Shown one piece after another: positions 1 to 5,391 of a stretch of 5,391 nucleotides of DNA. This stretch comes from Acidimicrobiia bacterium (GTDB lineage: Bacteria; Actinomycetota; Acidimicrobiia; Spongiisociales; JAENVV01). The translations under genes and the position numbers were made by a program. The DNA lies in NCBI GenBank assembly GCA_020352575.1, contig CP070681.1:183144-188534 (forward strand), read 5' to 3'. How positions within the stretch are numbered: position 1 is the first letter of the stretch; each line of letters opens with the position of its first letter. Below the pieces are notes generated by a model. The model was not told where the DNA came from. It was given only the letters and a program-made list of their open reading frames with translations, and ran no database searches.

Positions 1-624
1 CAGAACGGCTCGCTGCCCTTCTACCTCGCACTCATCGCAAGTATCGCCGTGATCGTTCCATCGACGGCGTTCCTCGGAGGCCTCCCCGCTGTCTCGATCC
101 CCGAGTCAGGTGGTCCGTTGGAGCTCCTACTCGGAACGGTCGTGGTGGTCGCCGCGGTGTCCCTCCTGCTCGTGAGACGAAGGTTCGCTGCGGTCCTGCT
201 CGTGGGGGCCGTGGGGTACGGGATCGCCGGCCTCTTCGCCGAACTCGGGGGCCCGGACCTTGCGCTCACCCAGCTGCTCGTCGAGACACTTGCCGTGGCC
301 CTGTTCGCCTTCGTCCTCCGCTACCTCCCCGCCGACTTCACCGTGCCGCGGAGCCCCCAGCTCGCCAGGGTGGTCGTGGCCGTCGCCGTGGCGGCGTTCG
401 TCTTCATCGGAGGCCTCATCACCTCGAGCGTCCAGCCCGAGCAGCCCGTCTCCGACACCTTCCTCGCCGATTCGTACCCCGAGGCGCAGGGTGGGAACGT
501 GGTGAACGTGATCCTCGTCGACTTCCGCGGGTTCGACACCCTCGGCGAGATCACCGTCCTCGTCGTTGCCACGCTGGGAGCGGCGGCCCTCGTGGTCCCG
601 GTCCTGCGGAGGGAGGACCAATGA
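1..624 (+). CDS. mrpA: MrpA C-terminal part (MbhD + MbhE regions), 5' truncated by window
   Basis: This is the last 207 residues of the large MrpA subunit of an Mrp Na+/H+ antiporter, an integral membrane protein. The frame is open to the left edge, and residues 1-16 (QNGSLPFYLALIASIA) already look like an MrpA transmembrane segment, so the GTG at 49 is not taken as the start. Residues about 40-112 form the MbhD/DUF4040 region with the typical GAVGYG and PDLALTQLLVET motifs. Their D86 and E95 have the same nine-residue spacing as two acidic MrpA residues I recall as important in Bacillus (D678/E687). Residues about 120-205 form the MbhE region, with the hallmark GNVVNVILVDFRGFDTLGE. About five membrane segments are visible. 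The NuoL-like proton-channel half is outside the window. The TGA overlaps the mrpB ATG by 4 bases. A stand-alone MbhD/MbhE protein, as in Mbh-type complexes, is possible but less likely. Confidence 0.93.
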   Translation, partial: QNGSLPFYLALIASIAVIVPSTAFLGGLPAVSIPESGGPLELLLGTVVVVAAVSLLLVRRRFAAVLLVGAVGYGIAGLFAELGGPDLALTQLLVETLAVALFAFVLRYLPADFTVPRSPQLARVVVAVAVAAFVFIGGLITSSVQPEQPVSDTFLADSYPEAQGGNVVNVILVDFRGFDTLGEITVLVVATLGAAALVVPVLRREDQ

Positions 625-1055
625 GGCTCGGACGTCGATCCCCGATCCTCGAACACGGTGCCGTCACGGTGTCCGGTCCGCTCCTCGTGTTCTCCGCCTA
701 CCTCCTGTTCGTGGGGCACAACCAGCCGGGTGGTGGGTTCGCCGCCGGCCTCGTTGCCGGTGTGGCCGTGGTGTTGGCGTGGGCCGCCGGTGGCCAGGCC
801 ACGGTGCGGCGGGTGCTGCCGTTCCGCTCCTCGGCGCTCCTCGGACTCGGCCTCGTGCTCGCTTCCGGAACGGGGTTCGCCTCGTTGCTCGTCGGCGCCG
901 GCTTCCTCCAGTCCGACTACCTCGAGGTGGCGATTCCACTCATCGGGAAGGTCAAGGTGGTGTCCGCACTCGCCTTCGACACAGGGGTCTACCTCGTCGT
1001 CGTCGGGATGGCCCTCGGCCTCGTGCGAGCCCTTGCGAGTGAGGACGGCACATGA
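621..1055 (+). CDS. mrpB: Na+/H+ antiporter subunit MrpB (MnhB family)
   Basis: MrpB is a small membrane subunit of the Mrp antiporter, located beside the C-terminal part of MrpA in the complex. The 144-residue length is normal for the family. The N-terminal helix is followed by the signature GHNQPGGGFAAGL at residues 32-44, whose F40 lines up with a residue (about F41) I recall as important in Bacillus MrpB. A second family motif, FDTGVYLVVVGM, lies at residues 119-130. About four hydrophobic segments are seen, near residues 12-31, 40-57, 72-95 and 112-137. The ATG start is set by the 4-base ATGA overlap with mrpA and by a purine-rich GGAGGGAGG at 608-616. Its separation from mrpA is the Bacillus-like arrangement, not the fused A/B type. 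Membership of the family is clear. Confidence 0.95.
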   Translation: MRLGRRSPILEHGAVTVSGPLLVFSAYLLFVGHNQPGGGFAAGLVAGVAVVLAWAAGGQATVRRVLPFRSSALLGLGLVLASGTGFASLLVGAGFLQSDYLEVAIPLIGKVKVVSALAFDTGVYLVVVGMALGLVRALASEDGT

Positions 1056-1426
1056 GCCTCATCGGACTCGTCGTGGCCGCAACCCTCTTCGGGATCGGCA
1101 CCTACCTCATCCAACAGCGACTGCTCACCAGGATCATCATCGGCCTCGGGCTCATCTCCCACGGGGTGAACCTCCTCATCATCCTCAGCGGGCGACGGGG
1201 TCTTGCGCCGGTCGTCACGTCCTCCGTGGGGCCCGACGGCATCGCGGACCCACTTCCACAGGCGATGGTGCTCACCGCGATCGTCATCGCCTTCGGGGTC
1301 ACCGCCTTCCTCCTGGCCCTTGCCCTCCGCAGCTTCATCCTCACGGGAAGCGATGCGGTGGAGGACGACGTCGAGGACCGACGCATTGCAGGCGCCGAGA
1401 CCGGGGCGACGGGAGAAGGGTCGTGA
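1052..1426 (+). CDS. mrpC: Na+/H+ antiporter subunit MrpC (NuoK-like)
   Basis: MrpC is homologous to NuoK of respiratory complex I. It forms a three-helix membrane subunit that links the MrpA and MrpD antiporter-like modules. The 124-residue product has hydrophobic segments near residues 2-20, 26-47 and 70-93. The family signature PQAMVLTAIVIAFGVTAF occupies residues 69-86. T75 and G82 fall at the same numbers as MrpC residues I recall from Bacillus mutagenesis. Residues 97-124 form a hydrophilic acidic tail (DAVEDDVEDRR near the middle), giving a somewhat longer C-terminus than the roughly 112-residue Bacillus protein; this tail is probably cytoplasmic. The ATG overlaps the mrpB stop as ATGA, with a GAGG at 1041-1044 seven bases upstream. 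The stop overlaps the mrpD start as GTGA. Confidence 0.94.
   Translation: MSLIGLVVAATLFGIGTYLIQQRLLTRIIIGLGLISHGVNLLIILSGRRGLAPVVTSSVGPDGIADPLPQAMVLTAIVIAFGVTAFLLALALRSFILTGSDAVEDDVEDRRIAGAETGATGEGS
1411..1420 (+). promoter_or_regulatory. Ribosome binding site of mrpD, inside mrpC
   Basis: The purine run GGGAGAAGGG sits two bases before the GTG at 1423, with the GGAGAA core about five to seven bases away. It supports this GTG as the mrpD start even though the frame stays open far upstream through mrpC and mrpB. Confidence 0.6.
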
Positions 1427-2889
1427 GCTGGATCCTCCCGGCCGCGATCGGCATCCCGCTCCTGGGCGCCGGGATGGCTGCCCTCTTCGGTCGCCGCCTC
1501 TGGCCGCAGCGGATCGTCGCCCTCATCGGCGTCGGTTCCGTCCTCGCGGCCTCGATCGCCCTCATCTTCGAGACCGACCGCAGCGGCCCCGTGGTGGCCC
1601 AACTCGGCGGATGGTCCGCCCCTGCAGGTATCACCCTCGCTGCGGACCGCTTCTCAGCGATCGTCCTCGCCGTCTCTGCGGCGATGTTGTTCGCGGTACT
1701 CGTCTACGCCATGGCACAGCTGGGGCGTGATGCCCTCGACTGGTGGTTCCACGCCAAGTACCAGGTCCTCGCTGCGGGTGTCGCCATCTCGATGCTCACC
1801 GGCGACCTGTTCAACCTGTTCGTCGGCTTCGAGGTGATGCTCGTCGCGAGTTACGTGCTCCTCACACCCAAGACAGGCCCCGGAGAGGTGCGGGCGACGA
1901 TGAGTTACGTCGTCATCAACCTGCTCGCCTCGGCCCTGTTCCTGGTCGTGATCGCGTTCACCTACGGCCTGACCGGGACCATGAACCTGGCGGACCTCGC
2001 CGTGCGCCTCGGGGATGTGGACGAGACGATCCGCACGGCCCTCGGGTTGCTCATGCTGGTCGTGTTCGGCATCAAGGCGGCCCTGTTCCCACTCTTCATG
2101 TGGTTGCCCGACTCCTACCCGACGGCTCCCACACCGGTCACGGCGATCTTCGCCGGCCTCCTCACGAAGGTCGGGGTCTTCGTCATCATCCGGACCCAGA
2201 CCCTGCTCTTCCCCCAGGAGGGCCCGTCGACCCTGATCCTCACCGTCGCCGGACTCACCATGTTCGTGGGTGTCCTCGGGGCCATCGCCCAGAACGACGT
2301 GAAGCGCATCCTCAGCTTCCACATCGTGAGCCAGATCGGCTACATGATCATGGGCCTCGGCTTCCTCTCGGTCGCGGGGCTCGGTGCGGCCATCCTCTAC
2401 ATCTCCCACCACATCATCGTGAAGACGGGGCTCTTCCTCGTGGGTGGCATCGTGGAGTCGGAGCACGGGACCGGTGCACTCGACCGCACCGGTGGCCTCC
2501 TCCATCGGCGGCCCGTGATCGCGGTGCTCTTCCTCCCCCTCGCCCTGAGCCTGGCGGGCATCCCGCCCTTCAGTGGCTTCGTGGCGAAGCTCGCGCTCGT
2601 CCAGGAGGGGGTCGCCCTCGGGCGGGGGGTCATCGTGGCTGTGAGCCTTGCGGTCAGCGTCCTCACCTTCTACTCCATGACGAAGATCTGGAGCGCTGCG
2701 TTCTGGGGATCCCCGGGTGAGGAGGGTCGGCCCGCCGGACGCGGCATGGTGCTCGCAACCGTCGGGGTCGTCGTCCTCAGCCTCGGGGTGGCGTTCTTCG
2801 CCCAGCCGATCGCCGACCTCTCGATCCGGGCCGCTGCGGAACTCCTCGACCCGACGGTCTACATCGGCGCAGTGTTGGGGGACGCATGA
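1423..2889 (+). CDS. mrpD: Na+/H+ antiporter subunit MrpD (NuoM/NuoN-like proton-channel subunit)
   Basis: MrpD is one of the two large antiporter-like subunits of the complex, homologous to NuoL/M/N, and carries a proton pathway through the membrane. The product is 488 residues, a normal family length, with about 14 hydrophobic segments. The proton_antipo_M core spans roughly residues 110-400. Key charged residues are visible: E137 in GDLFNLFVGFEVML, K218 in GIKAALFPLFMWLPDSYP, K249 in AGLLTKVG, the H329-H330 pair and K334 in ISHHIIVKTG, and K389 in FSGFVAKL. E137 carries the same number as the essential Glu of Bacillus MrpD, and K218 is one off from the essential Lys. The frame is open back to 658, but that extension overlaps mrpB and mrpC and is Arg/Ser/Pro-rich without membrane character. 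The GTG with a GTGA overlap and a good ribosome site is therefore chosen. The stop overlaps mrpF as ATGA, leaving no room for mrpE. Confidence 0.96.
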   Translation: MSWILPAAIGIPLLGAGMAALFGRRLWPQRIVALIGVGSVLAASIALIFETDRSGPVVAQLGGWSAPAGITLAADRFSAIVLAVSAAMLFAVLVYAMAQLGRDALDWWFHAKYQVLAAGVAISMLTGDLFNLFVGFEVMLVASYVLLTPKTGPGEVRATMSYVVINLLASALFLVVIAFTYGLTGTMNLADLAVRLGDVDETIRTALGLLMLVVFGIKAALFPLFMWLPDSYPTAPTPVTAIFAGLLTKVGVFVIIRTQTLLFPQEGPSTLILTVAGLTMFVGVLGAIAQNDVKRILSFHIVSQIGYMIMGLGFLSVAGLGAAILYISHHIIVKTGLFLVGGIVESEHGTGALDRTGGLLHRRPVIAVLFLPLALSLAGIPPFSGFVAKLALVQEGVALGRGVIVAVSLAVSVLTFYSMTKIWSAAFWGSPGEEGRPAGRGMVLATVGVVVLSLGVAFFAQPIADLSIRAAAELLDPTVYIGAVLGDA

Positions 2890-3149
2890 TCGAGACCGTG
2901 ATCCTCGTCGTGCAGGTGGCCCTCGGCATCGGGGGGTTGGTCGCGCTCGTGCGCGTGATTCGCGGCCCCTCGTTGGCCGACCGCATCATCGGCCTCGACC
3001 TCCTCCTCCTGCTCCTCGCCGGTGGCGTTGCAACGACCGGCCACCCCGAGGAAGACCTCCTCGTACCGGTGCTCATCGTCGTGACACTCATCGCATTCGC
3101 AGGCACGATCATCGTTGCGAGGTTCATCGAGTGGAGGGACACCGAGTGA
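2886..3149 (+). CDS. mrpF: Na+/H+ antiporter subunit MrpF
   Basis: MrpF is a small three-helix membrane subunit of the Mrp complex. The 87-residue product fits the family. The signature RVIRGPSLADRIIGLD lies at residues 23-38. Its D32 has the same number as the Asp I recall as needed in Bacillus MrpF. Hydrophobic segments are near residues 4-22, 34-50 and 58-79, and a short charged C-terminus ends in EWRDTE. The ATG overlaps the mrpD stop (ATGA) and is preceded by GGGGGA at 2877-2882. The stop overlaps the next gene as GTGA. It directly follows mrpD, whereas mrpE normally stands between the two. Confidence 0.94.
   Translation: MIETVILVVQVALGIGGLVALVRVIRGPSLADRIIGLDLLLLLLAGGVATTGHPEEDLLVPVLIVVTLIAFAGTIIVARFIEWRDTE
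3133..3138 (+). promoter_or_regulatory. Ribosome binding site of the mrpG-mrpE fusion gene, inside mrpF
   Basis: GGAGGG lies seven bases upstream of the GTG at 3146. This fixes the start of the fusion gene, whose frame is otherwise open back to 2717. It supports translation through the GTGA overlap with mrpF. Confidence 0.65.
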
Positions 3150-3973
3150 GTGCCCTCGACGTCCTCGGCACGGTCGTGATGGCGGCCGGCGGCGCCCTGA
3201 GCCTGCTCGCCGCCATCGGCATCGTCGTCTTCCCCACGACACTCGCCCGCATGCATGCGGCGACGAAGTCCGCCTCGCTCGGACTCGCCCTACTGGCGAT
3301 CGGCATCGGCATCGTCGCCGAGGGATGGGGGCTGTTCGCCGTGGGCCTCCTGCTTGCCGCCTTCCTGTTCGGGACCGCCCCGATCTCGGGGCACATGCTC
3401 GGTCGAGCGGCCTACTTCGCGGGCCAGACAGAGGGTCTCGTCCACGATGACCTGGCCGGGGTCGATCTCCGCCCCCTCCATGTGGTCGAACGCGCCGAGC
3501 GGGGCTTCTCCGTACCCCGCTGGTTCTTGCTGCTGGTCGTATGGGTGGTGTTCTGGCGTGATCCGACCGTGGCGGTCCTTGCCGGGGGCGCCATCGTCGC
3601 GGCCATCGTCGAGATGCTGCTCACGACCACCCCGGGCGTGACCCGTGTGCGTCCGGCGGCCGTGATCGTGTTCCTCGTCCGCTATTTCGGCATGGTGGTG
3701 GTATCGAACCTGCGGGTCGCCCGTGAGGTGCTCAATCCGGGCCACGACGGGATCCGGGAGGCGATCGTCGCCGCGCCCCTCTCGACGGACTCGATCTTCG
3801 TCGCCACGCTCGTGGCGAATGCGATCACCTTTACGCCGGGGACGCTCACGGTGGAACTCACCGACGACCCGCGGGTGGTCTACGTGCACGTGCTCCAGTT
3901 CTCCTCGGTGGAGGAGATCCACGAGCAGGTGGCCGACCTCGAACGGCTCGTGTCGGCGGCCTTCGCCGCCTGA
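3146..3973 (+). CDS. MrpG-MrpE fusion: Na+/H+ antiporter subunits G and E in one polypeptide
   Basis: One 275-residue frame carries two Mrp subunits that are usually separate. Residues 1-98 are MrpG (PhaG_MnhG_YufB family): three hydrophobic segments near 5-29, 45-59 and 62-79, the motif FPTTLARMHAATKSASLG at 29-46, and APISGHMLGRAAYFAG at 78-93. P79 is close to the MrpG Pro (P81) I recall from Bacillus mutants. Residues 94-122 form a hydrophilic linker. Residues 123-275 are MrpE (MNHE family): hydrophobic segments near 125-137, 141-160 and 171-188, then a soluble, probably cytoplasmic region with LVANAITFTPGTLTVEL at 222-238 and VVYVHVLQF at 244-252. T230-P231 match the TP pair I recall as important in MrpE. 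Each half is about the length of the free protein. The frame shows no internal stop, and I see no strong ribosome site before residue 123, so a real fusion is more likely than two genes. The GTG start overlaps mrpF by 4 bases. Confidence 0.93.
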   Translation: MSALDVLGTVVMAAGGALSLLAAIGIVVFPTTLARMHAATKSASLGLALLAIGIGIVAEGWGLFAVGLLLAAFLFGTAPISGHMLGRAAYFAGQTEGLVHDDLAGVDLRPLHVVERAERGFSVPRWFLLLVVWVVFWRDPTVAVLAGGAIVAAIVEMLLTTTPGVTRVRPAAVIVFLVRYFGMVVVSNLRVAREVLNPGHDGIREAIVAAPLSTDSIFVATLVANAITFTPGTLTVELTDDPRVVYVHVLQFSSVEEIHEQVADLERLVSAAFAA

Positions 3974-3989
3974 CCGTCAGTCGGCGGCG
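3964..3989. terminator. GC-rich imperfect hairpin spanning the two convergent stop codons; possible shared terminator
   Basis: The arm CGCCGCC (3964-3970) pairs with GGCGGCG (3983-3989). Inside it GAC (3972-3974) pairs with GTC (3980-3982) around the loop CGTCA, with T3971 as a single bulge: ten base pairs in all. It covers both TGA stops, 3971-3973 on + and 3977-3979 on -, so a transcript of either strand could fold it. No T tract follows on either strand, so it is not a classical intrinsic terminator. Such U-less hairpins are proposed for high-GC actinobacteria. The outer arms could also reflect alanine and aspartate codons at the two gene ends. Confidence 0.4.
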
Positions 3990-5391
3990 TCGAGCTCGTT
4001 GAGCACCCGGCGGGGGAGCGGGCCGGGCTTGCCGATGGCGATCACTCGGTCGGTGGGCGAGAGCTCGTGGTCACCGGTGAACAGCTCGATCCCGTTGGCC
4101 GTCTCGATCACGAGCGGGAGGCTCACCGTCGTGGCGCGGTCGTGGAGGACCGCCGAGCCGCGGGCGAGGATCGCTTCGGGTTCGGCGACCGTGTAGACGA
4201 GTTCCTCGACCCGGCCCTGTTCGATGTCGGCGTCCCAGGTCGCCACGTCGAGTGGGCGTGAGCTGAGGAGCTGGCCCCCGACCTCGTCGAGCAAGCGGAG
4301 CAGCGACGAAGGCGCCTCCTCGGGGAGCGCGACGTGGAGGTCCGGGACGCCGAAGCGTCGGCTGGCCAAGCGGGCGGCGAGGAGGTTGACCTCCGAGTTG
4401 GGGGTGACCGCGAGCAAGGCCTGGGCCGCCGACGCGTCGGCTTCTGCGAGTAGCTCCTCGTCGAGGGCGCTGCCCTTCAGGACGGTGAGTCCGCGACGCT
4501 CCGCGGTCCGGCAGTGGTCTGCATTCGGGTCGATGAGCGTCGTCCGGTCGGCGCCGATCCGCAGGGCGATGACCTGGGCGAGGGGACCGGCGCCGACGAT
4601 GACGGTGCGATCGCGCTCGTCGGCGACGAGTTCGTCGCGCCGGCGCAGCCACTCCACGGCTCGGGTCAGGAACACAGGCACTGTTGCGGTCGTGAAGATG
4701 GCCATGAAGACGAGGATCGAGAACACGGTGGCGTCGATGAGGCCCGCCTCGAGCGCGAGCTCGGCGACGATGATCTCCACGGCTCCACGACCGTTCATCC
4801 CCGCGCCGACGGCGACGCCCTCACGGAAGCGGAATCCGCCGATCCGATAGAACGCCGCTGTGCCGAACACCTTGCCGACCGTGGCGAGGACGACGATGGC
4901 GATGAGCAGCAGGGCCTGCTCGGTGAACACGTCGAAGCTCACCTTGAAGCCGGCGGTCACGAAGAAGACGGGCGCGAGGACCCCGACCGAGAGGGTTTTG
5001 GCCTTCGACTCGATCTCGTGGAGCCGGTGGGGGCTCAGGACCCCCTCCTTGATGAACAGGCCGGCGAGGAAGGCGCCGAGGATGGAGTGGAGCCCGGCGA
5101 ATTCGGCGGCGGCGGCGAAGGCAAGGCCGACCATGACCACGAGGAGGAACAGGACGCTGTTGTCCATGCGTCGACCCTCGACCAGGGCGCCGAGGCGGGG
5201 GAGGATCCGCGTCCCGACCCAGAACGATGCTGCGAGGAAGGCCAGCGCCTGGATGGCAGCCGCGGCAATCGTCCCTGCGGCGAACGCCCCCGTGGCGCCG
5301 AGTCCGAGCACGGCGGCGAACACGATGAGGGCAGCGACGTCGGAGAACAGGGCACCAGCCATGAGGACGTGGGCGATCCGGGTGTTCAGGA
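3977..5391 (-). CDS. CPA2-family cation/proton antiporter with C-terminal TrkA-N (RCK) domain, N-terminus truncated by window
   Basis: This is a monovalent cation/H+ antiporter of the Na_H_Exchanger (CPA2, KefB/NapA-like) superfamily, an inner-membrane protein exchanging K+ or Na+ for H+. The frame stays open to the right edge (LNTRIAHVL precedes the ATG at 5362), so that Met is treated as internal; residue numbers below count from it. Visible motifs are LFSDVAALI (5-13, the ion-site helix), GLHSILGAFLAGLF (90-103), APVFFVTAGFKVSFD (130-144) and GMNGRGAVEIIV (188-199) with R192. About eight membrane helices remain. Residues 253-375 form a Rossmann TrkA-N domain: VIVGAGPLA at 254-262, D278 after strand two as in NAD(H)-binding forms, and SEVNLLAARLA at 323-333. 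Residues about 385-447, ending GDHELSPTDRVIAIGK, resemble TrkA-C. The ion (K+ or Na+) cannot be decided. The gene converges on the mrp operon with three bases between stops. First helices and start are missing. Confidence 0.93.
   Translation of the reverse strand, partial: LNTRIAHVLMAGALFSDVAALIVFAAVLGLGATGAFAAGTIAAAAIQALAFLAASFWVGTRILPRLGALVEGRRMDNSVLFLLVVMVGLAFAAAAEFAGLHSILGAFLAGLFIKEGVLSPHRLHEIESKAKTLSVGVLAPVFFVTAGFKVSFDVFTEQALLLIAIVVLATVGKVFGTAAFYRIGGFRFREGVAVGAGMNGRGAVEIIVAELALEAGLIDATVFSILVFMAIFTTATVPVFLTRAVEWLRRRDELVADERDRTVIVGAGPLAQVIALRIGADRTTLIDPNADHCRTAERRGLTVLKGSALDEELLAEADASAAQALLAVTPNSEVNLLAARLASRRFGVPDLHVALPEEAPSSLLRLLDEVGGQLLSSRPLDVATWDADIEQGRVEELVYTVAEPEAILARGSAVLHDRATTVSLPLVIETANGIELFTGDHELSPTDRVIAIGKPGPLPRRVLNELDAAD

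Noticed and set aside
49..624. Separate small gene starting at GTG 49
   Set aside because: The frame is open to the window edge and the residues before 49 already fit an MrpA membrane helix, so this is the end of a truncated mrpA.
658..1422. In-frame upstream extension of mrpD, giving a 743-residue open frame
   Set aside because: It overlaps mrpB and mrpC, is rich in Arg, Ser and Pro with no membrane helices, and reflects the scarcity of stop codons in high-GC DNA. The GTG at 1423 with its overlap and ribosome site is the better start.
1654..2505. Long minus-strand open frame (283 codons) opposite mrpD
   Set aside because: The product is a Glu/Asp/His/Gly-rich shadow of the hydrophobic MrpD codons, with no recognisable domain and no ribosome site I could identify.
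2717..3145. In-frame upstream extension of the G-E fusion gene, giving a 418-residue open frame
   Set aside because: It runs over the mrpD end and all of mrpF in another frame with low-complexity Arg/Pro/Ser content. The MrpG domain begins exactly at the GTG at 3146.
3430..3515. Possible frameshift or missed stop splitting MrpG and MrpE
   Set aside because: The frame is continuous, the linker keeps sensible composition (GLVHDDLAGVDLRPLHVVER), and I see no duplicated or overlapping start with a strong ribosome site. Kept as a fusion, though raw reads were not available.
3290..3922. Minus-strand open frame (210 codons) opposite the G-E fusion
   Set aside because: The same shadow effect of a high-GC membrane-protein gene; the composition is extreme and no motif is seen.
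4224..4850. Plus-strand open frame (208 codons) opposite the CPA2 gene
   Set aside because: Ser/Ala/Arg-rich low-complexity translation that overlaps clearly conserved antiporter and TrkA-N sequence on the other strand.

Overview
The window is high-GC DNA packed with membrane-transport genes. It suggests an actinobacterium-like organism: strong G/C bias at third codon positions, GTG starts and TGA stops. Placement below phylum is not possible from this stretch; an acidimicrobial or other environmental actinobacterium is only a guess.

Positions 1-3973 (+ strand) hold the downstream part of an Mrp-type (Mnh/Pha/Sha) multisubunit Na+/H+ antiporter operon. The order is the 3' end of mrpA (cut by the window start), mrpB, mrpC, mrpD, mrpF, and then one gene that carries an MrpG domain followed by an MrpE domain. 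The usual order is A-B-C-D-E-F-G. Here no mrpE lies between mrpD and mrpF; its sequence sits in frame at the C-terminal end of mrpG. Residues I recall as functionally important in Bacillus Mrp proteins are present in every subunit. All five gene junctions are 4-base stop/start overlaps (ATGA or GTGA), so the cistrons are probably translationally coupled as one transcript.

Positions 3977-5391 (- strand) hold most of a CPA2-family cation/proton antiporter with a C-terminal TrkA-N (RCK) nucleotide-binding domain. Its N-terminus runs off the right edge. It converges on the mrp operon with only 3 bases between the stop codons. A GC-rich imperfect hairpin spans both stops and may act as a shared transcript end.

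Together the genes describe monovalent-cation and pH homeostasis. The Mrp complex would expel Na+ in exchange for protons using the proton-motive force. The CPA2 protein would exchange K+ or Na+ for H+ under nucleotide or ligand control. There is no intergenic stretch longer than 3 bases. I see no RNA gene, mobile element, CRISPR array or promoter inside the window. The operon promoter must lie left of position 1 and the CPA2 promoter right of position 5391.
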